From positions 434,001 through 498,000 of the forward strand of contig WOYW01000016.1 in the NCBI GenBank assembly GCA_011620605.1: a stretch of DNA of 64,000 nucleotides, in the 5' to 3' direction. The stretch comes from Bacteroidales bacterium. Lineage in GTDB: Bacteria; Bacteroidota; Bacteroidia; Bacteroidales; UBA932. Below, piece by piece: positions 44,130 through 53,332 of the stretch. Made by a program: the position numbers and the translations under genes. A model generated the notes under the pieces. It did no database searches. It was not told the origin of the DNA and worked only from the letters and a program-made list of their open reading frames with translations. Position 1 is the stretch's first letter; each line of letters opens with the position of its first letter.

Positions 44130-44447
44130 AGGACTAAGGTATAAAGAAATTCCCGGCGGTACAAAATCCTTATCTTTTAGTAATATTGGGGAAATATTCC
44201 CCGGTGCGAGACCTCAAATTCCCCAAAAAGGGGAATAAGGAATCAGTCTTTGAAAAGATGTTGCTTAATTTTAGTGTTGATATTCAGGGGATTATTTTTT
44301 TGTATGCTTTTTTTGCCTCAGATATACAGTTTTTTTGAATTGGGGAATTTTTTGGAACGCTTTTTGACTTAAATAACAGTGACGAACACTGTGAGCGCGC
44401 TGAATTTTTTCATGCAAACAGAAGATCCATTGGTCGCGCCACGCAAT
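44130..44447. promoter_or_regulatory. Palindrome-rich gap upstream of the hybrid kinase
   Basis: No gene found. It holds GGGGAAATATTCCCC (44188-44202), ATTCCCC-AAAAA-GGGGAAT (44218-44236), a further GGGGAATT (44342-44349), and ACAGTG-ACGAA-CACTGT around 44380-44396. Repeated GGGGAA half-sites upstream of a sensor kinase suggest an operator, but they could also be RNA hairpins. No convincing -33/-7 pair was seen. Confidence 0.45.
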
Positions 44448-44483
44448 AAAGAGGGATACTGACAGGCGACAGTATCCCTCTTT
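44448..44483 (-). terminator. 14-bp hairpin downstream of cysS
   Basis: AAAGAGGGATACTG and CAGTATCCCTCTTT are exact inverted copies with an 8-base loop, 35 bp after the cysS stop. On the minus strand the stem ends in CTTT, giving a short U tract. Confidence 0.7.
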
Positions 44484-44517
44484 GCCTATAGAAAGCTTAT
44501 TTAAACATTCCGTCAGG

Positions 44518-45987
44518 TCAAATCTCCCAGTCGGTTCCGTCTTTGGTGTCTTTTATTTGAACACCCAGCCCGGACAGCTTGTCACGAATCCTGTCGGATT
44601 CTTCCCAATTCTTTTGGGTCCTGGCCTGTTTCCTGAAATCCAGGATCATTTCAATAAGGCTTTCTACCAAAGGAAGCCGGTTTTGGTCATTTTCTTCCTG
44701 CAAACCAAGTATCTCATCCACCACCTGATCATAGATACGTTCCAGTCGTTCGATATCTTCCGGGGATACCGCCTTTTTATTATCGGCCGTGGTATGGATC
44801 CAGGAGACCAGGTCAAATAGTGCTGCAAGGGCCACGGGGGTGTTCAGATCGTCACATAAGGCCGCGTAGATCTTTTCTTCGGTTTCCTGTAAAAATTCGG
44901 AAGGAGATTCTTTTTCTGAAGAAACCAGTTTTTGGATCACGTTCCGGCCCCGAAGAAGCCGCTGCAAGCCTTTTTCTGCGGCCAGCAGGGCATCGTTGCT
45001 GAAATCCAGGTGTCCACGGTAATGTGCCTGGAGGATGAAAAAGCGGATGGTCATGGGTTGGAAGGGCTGCGACAATAGTGGATGGGTCCCTTCAAAAAGC
45101 TGTTCCAGGGTAATGAAGTTGCCCAGTGATTTGCCCATTTTCTGACCGTTAATAGTGATCAAATTATTGTGCATCCAGTACCTGACACTGTTCTCTCCGC
45201 GCGTTACCGTATTCTGGGCCAGTTCACATTCGTGATGGGGGAACAGCAGGTCCATGCCGCCGCCGTGAATATCAAAAACCTGTCCCAGGTACTTGGAGCT
45301 CATTACCGAGCATTCCAGGTGCCATCCGGGAAAGCCTTCGCTCCAGGGAGAAGGCCAGTGCATGATATGCTCCGGAGAAGCTTTTTTCCATAGGGCAAAA
45401 TCAAACGGGGACCGTTTATCGTTCTGACCGTCCAGGGTCCGTGTGTTGGCCTGAAGGTCTTCCAGCACGCGTCGGGACAGGATCCCGTAATGGTGCTGAC
45501 GGTTGTATTTTTCTACGTCAAAATAAACGGATCCGTTTTTTTCGTATGCCATCCCGGCATTCAGTATTTGTTGGATCATGGCAATCTGCTCGGTAATGTG
45601 GCCGGAAGCCCTGGGTTCAATACTGGGCGGCCTGGTATTAAGAGCTGCCATGGCCCGGTGGTAACGGATGGTGTAATATTGCACAACTTCCATGGGTTCC
45701 AGTTCCTCCAGACGTGCCTTTTTGGCGATCTTGTCTTCTCCCGTGTCGGAATCGTTTTCCAGGTGTCCCACATCGGTAATATTACGGACATAACGGACTT
45801 TGTATCCGATATTTCCAAGCAGTCGTACAAAGACATCATATACCACACCGGGACGGGCATGTCCAAGGTGCGGATCCCCGTACACCGTAGGACCGCAGAC
45901 GTAAAGACCCACATGATCCGGAATAAGAGGTTGAAATTTTTCCTTTTCCCTGGTCAGGGTGTTATAAATAAAAAGATCTCTTGGCAT
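44518..45987 (-). CDS. cysS: Cysteinyl-tRNA synthetase
   Basis: 489 residues. Charges tRNA-Cys. Class I signatures: HIGH form in DPHLGHARPGVVYDVF, KMSKS form in GQKMGKSLGNF, and zinc ligands in YVCGPTVYGD and GWHLECSVMSS. The C-terminal anticodon-binding helices are complete. No operon partner; a strong hairpin follows the stop. Length typical. Confidence 0.97.
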   Translation of the reverse strand: MPRDLFIYNTLTREKEKFQPLIPDHVGLYVCGPTVYGDPHLGHARPGVVYDVFVRLLGNIGYKVRYVRNITDVGHLENDSDTGEDKIAKKARLEELEPMEVVQYYTIRYHRAMAALNTRPPSIEPRASGHITEQIAMIQQILNAGMAYEKNGSVYFDVEKYNRQHHYGILSRRVLEDLQANTRTLDGQNDKRSPFDFALWKKASPEHIMHWPSPWSEGFPGWHLECSVMSSKYLGQVFDIHGGGMDLLFPHHECELAQNTVTRGENSVRYWMHNNLITINGQKMGKSLGNFITLEQLFEGTHPLLSQPFQPMTIRFFILQAHYRGHLDFSNDALLAAEKGLQRLLRGRNVIQKLVSSEKESPSEFLQETEEKIYAALCDDLNTPVALAALFDLVSWIHTTADNKKAVSPEDIERLERIYDQVVDEILGLQEENDQNRLPLVESLIEMILDFRKQARTQKNWEESDRIRDKLSGLGVQIKDTKDGTDWEI

Positions 45988-46033
45988 GATGGTACATTTG
46001 CTTTTTCCTGTGTCTGCAAATGTACGTATTTTT

Positions 46034-46366
46034 TCAGCCCGATACCACCTCCTTTAGTGTCTGTGCCATGATTTCCTGGATATAACGCGCCTGCCCATCC
46101 TTTTCATAGGTTTTGGTCCTGATCTTCCCGGTGATCAGAAGTCTCTTACCCTTTTTTACGCTTTCAAAGGGGGCAATGTCTTTTCCTTCCCAGGCCACTA
46201 TGCGGTGCCACGTAGTCTCTTCTTTCAGCTCTCCTGAAGCAGTCTTAACTACTTCACCTGTGGCCAGGTTAAAATTCATGACCTTACGTCCTTCATCGGA
46301 TTGCCCGATCCTGGGATCTGCACCTACACGTCCCATCAATTCCACTTTGTTTACAGATTGTTCCAT
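46034..46366 (-). CDS. ssb: Single-stranded DNA-binding protein, short form
   Basis: 110 residues comprising only the OB fold: NKVELMGRVGADPRIGQSDEG, KVMNFNLATGEVVKT, TTWHRIVAWEGKDIAPFESV and KGKRLLITGKIRTKTYEKDG. It ends in QTLKEVVSG and lacks the acidic C-terminal tip (DDDIPF type) with which SSB recruits replication partners. It therefore may be a second, specialised SSB, or the tip may have been lost. The gene stands alone before cysS. Confidence 0.9.
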   Translation of the reverse strand: MEQSVNKVELMGRVGADPRIGQSDEGRKVMNFNLATGEVVKTASGELKEETTWHRIVAWEGKDIAPFESVKKGKRLLITGKIRTKTYEKDGQARYIQEIMAQTLKEVVSG

Positions 46367-46497
46367 AACGTTTTATTTTAAGGTTATATGGAACGAACTT
46401 ACTACAACGGCGGGAAAAAAAGATTCCGGAAACTAAAAAACTGAAATTGTCCTGTGAAGTTTTTTAATTTGCCGGGTTTTCTTCGTAAAAACAACGA

Positions 46498-48582
46498 TCA
46501 TTTCAGGTATTTGTCCAGAAATTCAAAGAAAATACGGTTCCACAGGATGTTATTCTGGGGTTTTAGGATCCAGTGGTTCTCATCGGGAAACAAAACCATT
46601 TTAGCCGGGACTCCATTCAATTTTGCGGCATTGAAAGCAGCCATGGCCTGGTCTACGGGGACTCGATAATCCAGTTCTCCGTGTGTGATCAGGATGGGTT
46701 TGTTCCAGTACTGAACCCGTTTGTGGGGTGACTGGGCGTAATGCCTGACAGCGGCGGGGTTGGTATCCCAGGGAGCGCCTCCGTTGTCCCAATAGGGGAA
46801 CCATATCTCCTCAGTTTCCATGTACATGTGTTCGGTATTGAAGATGCCGGCATGGGCAATGAAGGCGGCAAAACGTTCACTGTGATTGCCGGCCAGGTAA
46901 AAGACGGAATATCCTCCGTAACTGGCACCAACAGCAGCAATGCGTTTGCCGTCCACAAAGGGTTCCCGTCTCATATGATCTACGGCACTCAGGTAATCCT
47001 GCATGTTTTGTCCGGCATAATCCCCGCTGATCTGTTCGGTCCACTCCTGTCCGAAAGCGGTGGTGCCCCTGCGGTTGGGAAGGATCACTATGTAGCCGTT
47101 GGCGGCTATGAGCTGGTGGCACCAGCGGTAAGACCATCCCTGGGACAGGGTGGATTGCGGACCTCCGGCGCAAAACAATACGGCCGGGTATTTCTTTTCG
47201 GGATCAAAGTGAGGCGGATATATCACCCAGGTAAGCATTTTCTTGTTATCGGTCGTGGTTATCCACCGTTCTTCCACCTGACCCATGGTCAGCCGGTCCA
47301 GCAAATGTTTGTTTTCAAAGGAAAGCTGCGTGTATGTGCCCGATACGGGATCTATGGAAACCAACTCGGCAGGCATGGACATGGAGACATACGTTCCTAT
47401 GAGTTGCTGTCCTTCGGCAGGACTGCCCGTCAGTTGAACCGGGCCGCAATTGTACCAGCCGGATGTGATCTGGCGAATCTTTCCGGTTTCAAGATCCAGG
47501 GCGAACACGTGTGTAATTCCCTCGGCACAGGAAGTAAAGAAAAGGCCTTTGCTGTCCTGCATCCAGGTGACGCTTTCCACATTGTAACGGAACCTGGCCG
47601 TAAGGTCTTTGACCGAGCCGTCCCCGAACGAATGCAACATCAGGCGGTTTTTGTCGGCTTCGTATCCGTCGCGTTCCATACTGTTCCAGACCAGGTATTT
47701 TCCGCATGGGGAAAACCGGGGGGCCGTATCATATCCTTTGTTGTCCCGGCTCAGGTTGACTTCCTGTCCGGTTTCCAGATCATGCAGGTAAATGTCTGTA
47801 TTGGTGGAAACGGCGTATTCCACTCCGGTAAGTTTTCGGCATGAATAGGCAATTCTTTTCCCGTCGGGGCTCCAGGCCAATTCCCCTATGTCCCCGAAAG
47901 GAAGGGTAGGCAGTTCGTAGGGCAACCCTTCCAGCAGGTCGGTTTCCCCTGACAGGGTCTTGCCGTCAAAGTCCGCCACAAAAGCATGGGGGATCTCTTC
48001 TACAAAACAGTCCCAGTGACGGTACATCAGATCGTCTATGACTCGTCCGGTAGCTTTATCCAGGGCGGGATCAATGTCTGTGGGTTTTACAGCTGATTTT
48101 ACGGCTGAGGTAAAGAGGACCCTGTTTCCGGCCGGAGAGAGGCTGAATTCCATGATCTGTCTTTCCGTTCCATCTATCTGTCTGCGACGTGAACCGTCAT
48201 CCTGCATAACCCACAATTTCCCTTCCGTCAGGAAAAGGATGCGATTGTTATCCAGCCAGCGGGCATTGGATTCGCTTTTTGAGGTGTTGGTAATGGGCAG
48301 ATTGTTGCTCCCATCAATATTCATAACGAACAATTCCCTGTTTCGTTTGTTTTGTTCAATAGAAGTATAAGTGACTCCGTATACGATCTTTGTTCCGTCA
48401 GGCGAGATCTGAGGATCCGAAACACGGCCGAAATGATTTAAAATCCCGGCATCCAGGAGATCGTTTTCCGTTATATCTGTATATTTTCCGATAACCGGGA
48501 CTTTGTCACCGGCATTTTCCCTACAGCCGGGATGGATCAGGGCACTGCTAAGCATCATGATGATCAGAATTGTCTTGTTCAT
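46498..48582 (-). CDS. S9 family prolyl oligopeptidase-like peptidase
   Basis: 694 residues, a lipoprotein candidate (LIIMMLSSALIHPGCREN). A WD40-like propeller (repeated PDGKRIAYS-type segments) precedes the alpha/beta-hydrolase domain: nucleophile in AAVGASYGGYSVFYL, acid in ITHGELDYRVPVDQA, His in FPDENHWI. It cleaves peptides in the periplasm or at the surface. It follows a DUF4402 gene by 11 bp on the same strand, so the two form an operon separate from the large DUF4402 cluster. Confidence 0.92.
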   Translation of the reverse strand: MNKTILIIMMLSSALIHPGCRENAGDKVPVIGKYTDITENDLLDAGILNHFGRVSDPQISPDGTKIVYGVTYTSIEQNKRNRELFVMNIDGSNNLPITNTSKSESNARWLDNNRILFLTEGKLWVMQDDGSRRRQIDGTERQIMEFSLSPAGNRVLFTSAVKSAVKPTDIDPALDKATGRVIDDLMYRHWDCFVEEIPHAFVADFDGKTLSGETDLLEGLPYELPTLPFGDIGELAWSPDGKRIAYSCRKLTGVEYAVSTNTDIYLHDLETGQEVNLSRDNKGYDTAPRFSPCGKYLVWNSMERDGYEADKNRLMLHSFGDGSVKDLTARFRYNVESVTWMQDSKGLFFTSCAEGITHVFALDLETGKIRQITSGWYNCGPVQLTGSPAEGQQLIGTYVSMSMPAELVSIDPVSGTYTQLSFENKHLLDRLTMGQVEERWITTTDNKKMLTWVIYPPHFDPEKKYPAVLFCAGGPQSTLSQGWSYRWCHQLIAANGYIVILPNRRGTTAFGQEWTEQISGDYAGQNMQDYLSAVDHMRREPFVDGKRIAAVGASYGGYSVFYLAGNHSERFAAFIAHAGIFNTEHMYMETEEIWFPYWDNGGAPWDTNPAAVRHYAQSPHKRVQYWNKPILITHGELDYRVPVDQAMAAFNAAKLNGVPAKMVLFPDENHWILKPQNNILWNRIFFEFLDKYLK

Positions 48583-48593
48583 AACATTAAGAG

Positions 48594-49124
48594 TTATTGG
48601 TAAGAAATGGTCACGGTAAGGTCTGAATCATTTGTATAATTCCCGCCGGGTTGGCTGGCGTTGATATTCAGCGTTCCACCTACTTTTATCTCAATGATCC
48701 CGGTACTGCCAAGGTTGCCGCTTGAGGGCAGAAACTGAAAATTATTTACCGTCATGGTGTTTCCCAGCTCGTTTGTTAACGTGATCTGTGAAGGGTAACT
48801 CCCGGCCGCAATTTCAAAACACTGGTTAATAGCCCCGGATAGCTGAAAACGCGCTGCAGTACTGTTCCCCAGGAGGTAAAAATTCCCGGAAAGACTGGAA
48901 ACGCTACCATCCGAGGGATTAAGAATAACGGATCCCCCGGTAGGTTGGCTTGTAATATCTCCGAAATGCAAATCACTCAGTTTTTCTATCCGCATTTCAA
49001 CTCCCAGAGTGATGGATGCTTCTGCGTCCATAGAAGAAGTAGTCTGAGCCATTGTAAAATGAGAAAACCCGGCCAGGAAAGCGGAAAAGAGAAACAATTT
49101 TAACATTTTCATATTCAATAGCAT
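48594..49124 (-). CDS. DUF4402 secreted protein, lone sixth copy
   Basis: 176 residues with signal LKLFLFSAFLAGFSHFTMA. LHFGDITSQPTGGSVIL is the family block. The end NYTNDSDLTVTISYQ keeps Tyr at -2 but has no Gly at -14. The start could be 49124, 49112 or 49106; only the signal peptide length changes. It is co-transcribed with an S9 peptidase rather than the chaperone. Confidence 0.85.
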   Translation of the reverse strand: MLLNMKMLKLFLFSAFLAGFSHFTMAQTTSSMDAEASITLGVEMRIEKLSDLHFGDITSQPTGGSVILNPSDGSVSSLSGNFYLLGNSTAARFQLSGAINQCFEIAAGSYPSQITLTNELGNTMTVNNFQFLPSSGNLGSTGIIEIKVGGTLNINASQPGGNYTNDSDLTVTISYQ

Positions 49125-49204
49125 GCTCTGTTTAATACAATATTACGAATAATGTCACAAATATCAAACCATGATTGTATCGTACAAAATTAAGGAATTA
49201 ATTG

Positions 49205-49212
49205 TAAGTTTG
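49205..49212 (+). promoter_or_regulatory. -7 box before the DUF6263-like gene
   Basis: TAAGTTTG fits TAnnTTTG, 22 nt before the ATG. No -33 element at the right distance was seen. Confidence 0.4.
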
Positions 49213-49234
49213 CGCTAAATAAAAGAAAACAGCA

Positions 49235-50140
49235 ATGAAACGTATCGTTACCTTATTATTCGTGTTTGCTGCCATTACAGCACAGGCACAGAGCGTTAAA
49301 CTGGAGTTTAAACCCGTTATGGGAGCGGAATATCCCATATCCATGGAGATCAACCAAACTACAACAATTCGCGTTCCCATGATGGGAGACATGACCACAG
49401 AATCTAACCAGATATTGAGCGCTGTGGTTTCACTGGCAGAAAAAACCGAAAAAGGCTACCTGGTGGAAGCCCGCCTGACCCGGATGACCGTCAAGGCCAC
49501 CGGACAAGGGCAATCCCAGGTGTTTGACTCTGAAGGGGAAGATATTATGAGCGAGGCTATAAGGACTATGCTTAACAAGCCATTCCGAATGATCGTGTCC
49601 CCGCAGGGAGAGATCGTGGAACAAATGCCCGTGGAGGACACCTTGTTTAACGCAGTTGACGAGACTCTGGCCACACAATATGCACGCCGCCGCCGCGAGA
49701 CGGCCCTGCAGCAGATCAAGTCCATATTCAGCGAAAATACCATAAAAAGTGTTGTACAAGCCGGACTGACCAAGTTCCCGGATCAGGAAATGAAAATACC
49801 CGCTGTATGGACCGAAGAAGAAAACAGTGCGGAATTGGGGGCTATCATTACCGTGCAGAATCGTTTGCAGGAATTGACCGGTAACCGGGCCATCCTGGAG
49901 GCAAAATCCATTATTATGCCCGATCCGAATGCCGAAAAATCCGATGCGGCCCAACGGATGGAAAACATCTCCGGGAACGGAGAAGCCAAAATTGTGATAG
50001 ACGCTGATACTGGCTGGGTAATTGAAAATACCGGTTCGCAGTCTTTGAAAGGAGACCTTGTAATGGAACAGGGAGGTCAGAGCCAGACGATGGCCGTGAC
50101 CATGGAAATCAGTACTAAGGTCACTTCTGTTCGCCAGTAG
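49235..50140 (+). CDS. DUF6263-like secreted protein
   Basis: 301 residues with signal MKRIVTLLFVFAAITAQAQS. The mature part contains EFKPVMGAEYPISMEINQTT, then MMGDMTTESNQILSAVVSLA, and later a segment with AKIVIDADTGWVIENTG. It matches my recollection of DUF6263, whose function is not known. No operon partner; its stop converges with the next gene. Confidence 0.75.
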   Translation: MKRIVTLLFVFAAITAQAQSVKLEFKPVMGAEYPISMEINQTTTIRVPMMGDMTTESNQILSAVVSLAEKTEKGYLVEARLTRMTVKATGQGQSQVFDSEGEDIMSEAIRTMLNKPFRMIVSPQGEIVEQMPVEDTLFNAVDETLATQYARRRRETALQQIKSIFSENTIKSVVQAGLTKFPDQEMKIPAVWTEEENSAELGAIITVQNRLQELTGNRAILEAKSIIMPDPNAEKSDAAQRMENISGNGEAKIVIDADTGWVIENTGSQSLKGDLVMEQGGQSQTMAVTMEISTKVTSVRQ

Positions 50141-50196
50141 TTCTGGGTTATCCTTATGATGGTCCTGTCAGCTATATAGGGGGCACATCCTGTTCG

Positions 50197-50988
50197 TTAA
50201 TAGGAGATCAACGACCACAGGACAGGGTCTGTGAGTAATTCAGAAATGGTGTATTCTTCCCCGTCGACCAGGACTTTGTTCTTTATTAAGCGGATGCCGT
50301 GACTGTAATCCACATACGTATTTATATGACCATCATAAACAGGTTGGATAGGCGTTCCGTCCGGTCTGTGCCATCCGTAAATGATAACGTGATGTGTCCT
50401 TTCAGGATGGGGAGGGACACGTGTTATAACAACGTCTTTTTTGGTGCCGGCCACCAATATTCCCGGTTTTTTCCCTGCGGCCTTTAATTGGGCAAAGATC
50501 ACCTGTGAATGGTCAAAAAAGAGATCGGGATTCAGGTTCCTTTCTCCCCGGGGAATGTAATTGAAAGGTTCGGGAGTGACCTGTGAATGCTCGTATATGA
50601 TATCAACGATCTTTGGAGTGGGCAGCGAGCAATCCAGCGAGTGGGCGATCTTTTCCGCTGTCATAGGAGTCAACGGTACAATAAAGGGAACACCACCGCT
50701 CAAAACGGCCAGGTAATGGGGTTTCACCCATAATGTCAACCGGTGCTTACGGCCTTGTGCATCTTTTTGAAAAGTTTTGATACGAATGAATCCTTTCATA
50801 TAGTCCGGGACATTACCGGCCAGGATGTGTTTGGCCGTGAGGGTTTCTCGTTCTTGAAGTGACAATGTTCGGAATGCTTCATAAAAAGGGCAATCCCCGC
50901 GTGATACCTGAGTAAACAGGGAGACAGGGGAAATAAGGAGAAATCCTGCTAATAACAGAACTGTTTTATTGTGGGTGATGCTTTTCAT
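50197..50988 (-). CDS. Secreted protein of unknown function
   Basis: 263 residues with a signal segment (NKTVLLLAGFLLISPVSLFT). It holds AHSLDCSLPTPKIVDIIYEH, DVVITRVPPHPERTHHVII and TPIQPVYDGHINTYVDYSHG; the His-rich segments and Cys residues could bind a metal. I do not recognise the family. It converges with the DUF6263-like gene, and the downstream acyl carrier gene lies 118 bp away on the other strand. Confidence 0.65.
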   Translation of the reverse strand: MKSITHNKTVLLLAGFLLISPVSLFTQVSRGDCPFYEAFRTLSLQERETLTAKHILAGNVPDYMKGFIRIKTFQKDAQGRKHRLTLWVKPHYLAVLSGGVPFIVPLTPMTAEKIAHSLDCSLPTPKIVDIIYEHSQVTPEPFNYIPRGERNLNPDLFFDHSQVIFAQLKAAGKKPGILVAGTKKDVVITRVPPHPERTHHVIIYGWHRPDGTPIQPVYDGHINTYVDYSHGIRLIKNKVLVDGEEYTISELLTDPVLWSLISY

Positions 50989-51106
50989 GATCGGGTAAAA
51001 TTTGGGTTGGATTTCGTTATTTGGAATAAATTATTTTACTTTGTTCGCTGCAAAGTTCGTTGAATTTTGCGTAAAAACTACATATTTATTAACTAATCAC
51101 TGAATT

Positions 51107-51352
51107 ATGGCAGTTAACATTGAAGAAAAAGTTAAGCAAATCATCGTGGACAAATTGGGTGCAGATGAGAATGAAGTAACCCCCACTGCTAACTTTACAA
51201 ATGATTTGGGTGCGGATTCTTTGGATACCGTAGAATTGATTATGGAATTTGAAGAAGCTTTCGGCATCAACATCCCTGATGAGGCCGCTGAAAAGATCTC
51301 TACAGTAGGCGACGCAATCAAATACATAGAAGAAAACACTAAAGCCGAATAA
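51107..51352 (+). CDS. acpP: Acyl carrier protein
   Basis: 81 residues, four-helix, acidic. The serine for the phosphopantetheine arm is in [19 protein letters not shown]. Carries growing acyl chains in fatty acid synthesis. It is 10 bp before fabF, and a TACTTTG-like -7 element occurs around 51040. Standard length. Confidence 0.97.
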   Translation: MAVNIEEKVKQIIVDKLGADENEVTPTANFTNDLGADSLDTVELIMEFEEAFGINIPDEAAEKISTVGDAIKYIEENTKAE

Positions 51353-51362
51353 TTTTATTAAC

Positions 51363-52613
51363 ATGGAGCTCAGACGGGTAGTCATTACCGGAATTGGGAC
51401 GATCAATTCCCTTGGTCATAATGTTCAGGAATATTTTGAAAACCTGGTGGCCGGGAAGTCCGGAGCCGGATGGATTACCCGTTTTGACGCTTCACTGTTC
51501 AAAACCCATTTTGCCTGCGAAATCAAAGATTACGATCCGGAAAAATTCGGTCTGGACAAACGGGATGTCCGCAGAAACGATCCTTTTACTCAATATGCCT
51601 TTATTGCAACAGAAGAAGCCGTAAAAGACAGTGGACTGGACCTGGATGCAATTGACAAAAACAAGGCAGGGGTTGTGGTTGGATCGGGGATCGGGGGAAT
51701 AGAAACGCTGATAAAAGAAATGAAAGCGTTTTATGAAGGCGGGGAAGTTCCCCGTTTCAGTCCTTTCCTGGTTCCCATGATGATCCCCGACATTGCTTCA
51801 GGGATGATCTCTATGAGATACGGATTCCGCGGACCAAATTACGCTACGGTTTCTGCCTGTTCCACATCCAATCACGCCATGAGCGATGCCTTTACCCTCA
51901 TTCGTATGGGTAAGGCCGATGTGATCATAACCGGGGGAAGCGAAGCACCTATCAACGTAGCCAGCATTGGAGGGTTCAATGCCTCCAAAGCCATTTCCAC
52001 GAACAACGAAGAATACATGACCGCATCGCGTCCTTTTGACAGGACACGTGACGGTTTTGTTATGGGAGAAGGCGCCGGTATTCTCATATTCGAAGAATAT
52101 GAACACGCACGTGCCAGAGGCGCCAAAATTTATGCCGAGATAGGGGGAACGGGAATGACAGCAGATGCCTATCACATAACGGCCCCGCATCCTGACGGAG
52201 ACGGTGCCCGAAGGGTTATGGAAGAAGCCATCCGTGAATCGGGCCTGAAACCTGAAGATGTAGATTATATCAATCTGCATGGCACGGCTACACCGCTGGG
52301 AGATATTGTGGAAGTAAAGGCCATAAAGGATCTTTTTGGGGATCACGCCTATAAGATGAATATGAGTTCCACAAAATCCATGGCGGGACATGCGCTGGGT
52401 GCTACCGGTGCCATAGAAATTCTGGCCTGCATCTGTGCCATGGAACGGGATATTATACCTCCTACGATTAATTTCAAAGAGGAAGATCCGGCTATCGACT
52501 ACAAATTGAATTTCACATTCAACGAGTCACAGCAGCGAAAAGTGCGGGTTGCCCTTTCCAACACTTTCGGTTTTGGAGGGCATAATTCCAGCCTGCTGAT
52601 CAAAAAAATCTGA
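51363..52613 (+). CDS. fabF: 3-oxoacyl-ACP synthase II
   Basis: 416 residues. Condenses malonyl-ACP with acyl-ACP. Catalytic Cys in TVSACSTSNHAMSDAF, His residues in INLHGTATPLGDIVE and SSTKSMAGHALGATGAIE. Start MELRRVVITGIGTIN is typical. Operon acpP-fabF-rnc: 10 bp after acpP and 2 bp before rnc. Confidence 0.98.
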   Translation: MELRRVVITGIGTINSLGHNVQEYFENLVAGKSGAGWITRFDASLFKTHFACEIKDYDPEKFGLDKRDVRRNDPFTQYAFIATEEAVKDSGLDLDAIDKNKAGVVVGSGIGGIETLIKEMKAFYEGGEVPRFSPFLVPMMIPDIASGMISMRYGFRGPNYATVSACSTSNHAMSDAFTLIRMGKADVIITGGSEAPINVASIGGFNASKAISTNNEEYMTASRPFDRTRDGFVMGEGAGILIFEEYEHARARGAKIYAEIGGTGMTADAYHITAPHPDGDGARRVMEEAIRESGLKPEDVDYINLHGTATPLGDIVEVKAIKDLFGDHAYKMNMSSTKSMAGHALGATGAIEILACICAMERDIIPPTINFKEEDPAIDYKLNFTFNESQQRKVRVALSNTFGFGGHNSSLLIKKI

Positions 52614-52615
52614 AA

Positions 52616-53332
52616 ATGAATTTCCGCAAAGCGGATAAAGATCCTAAGGACAGGGAGTTGAGACAAGCTCTGTACGATTGCTTCGGCTTTTATCCAAAAG
52701 ATCTGGAACTTTATAAAAAAGCACTGACTCACCGTTCTGCCGTTTCGCGGGACGTAGATTCCAATGAAAGATTGGAATTCCTGGGAGATGCCATTTTAGG
52801 GGCTGTTGTGGGGGAAGCCGTGTACCTGCGTTACCCGTCGGGAGATGAGGGTTATCTGACACAAATGCGTTCCCGGATCGTGAGCCGCGATTCCCTGAAC
52901 CGGATAGCAGAACACACCGAATTGCGCCAATGGATGGATGTAAAAGGCAACGAGTCCCATTTTCGCAATATCGGGGGCAATATGCTTGAAGCATTCGCCG
53001 GAGCGATCTTCTTGGATATCGGGTTTAAAAAATGCAAGAAAGTATTGCTGGATTATTTGCTTTCGCAAGTGGACTGGCAGGAGCTGGAATGTACCGAAAC
53101 GGATTATAAATCACGTATTGTGGAACGATTCCAGAAAAAAGGCAAGCAGATCTCTTTCCGTGTCCATACGCTTCCGCAGGAAACCTGGAAGCCGGCCACG
53201 TTCCAGGCCGAGGTGATGGCAGACGGGACTGTTCTGGGAACCGGCCGGGGATATTCCAAAAAAGATGCCGAGCAGGAGGCCTCGCGCAAGGCATGGATGC
53301 GTGAATTCAATCGCGGAACGGATCCTCAGTGA
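52616..53332 (+). CDS. rnc: Ribonuclease III
   Basis: 238 residues. Cleaves double-stranded RNA in rRNA and mRNA processing. Catalytic signature SNERLEFLGDAILGAVVG; later acidic residues in NMLEAFAGAIFLDIG. A C-terminal double-stranded RNA-binding domain (SFRVHTLPQETWKPATFQAE and SKKDAEQEASRKAWM) is present. Third gene of acpP-fabF-rnc, an arrangement common in Bacteroidota. Its end overlaps the convergent rhodanese gene by 7 bp. Confidence 0.97.
   Translation: MNFRKADKDPKDRELRQALYDCFGFYPKDLELYKKALTHRSAVSRDVDSNERLEFLGDAILGAVVGEAVYLRYPSGDEGYLTQMRSRIVSRDSLNRIAEHTELRQWMDVKGNESHFRNIGGNMLEAFAGAIFLDIGFKKCKKVLLDYLLSQVDWQELECTETDYKSRIVERFQKKGKQISFRVHTLPQETWKPATFQAEVMADGTVLGTGRGYSKKDAEQEASRKAWMREFNRGTDPQ

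Noticed and set aside
46741-47844. A 367-residue plus-strand frame
   Set aside because: Fully antisense to the S9 peptidase with its intact catalytic motifs; no family pattern.
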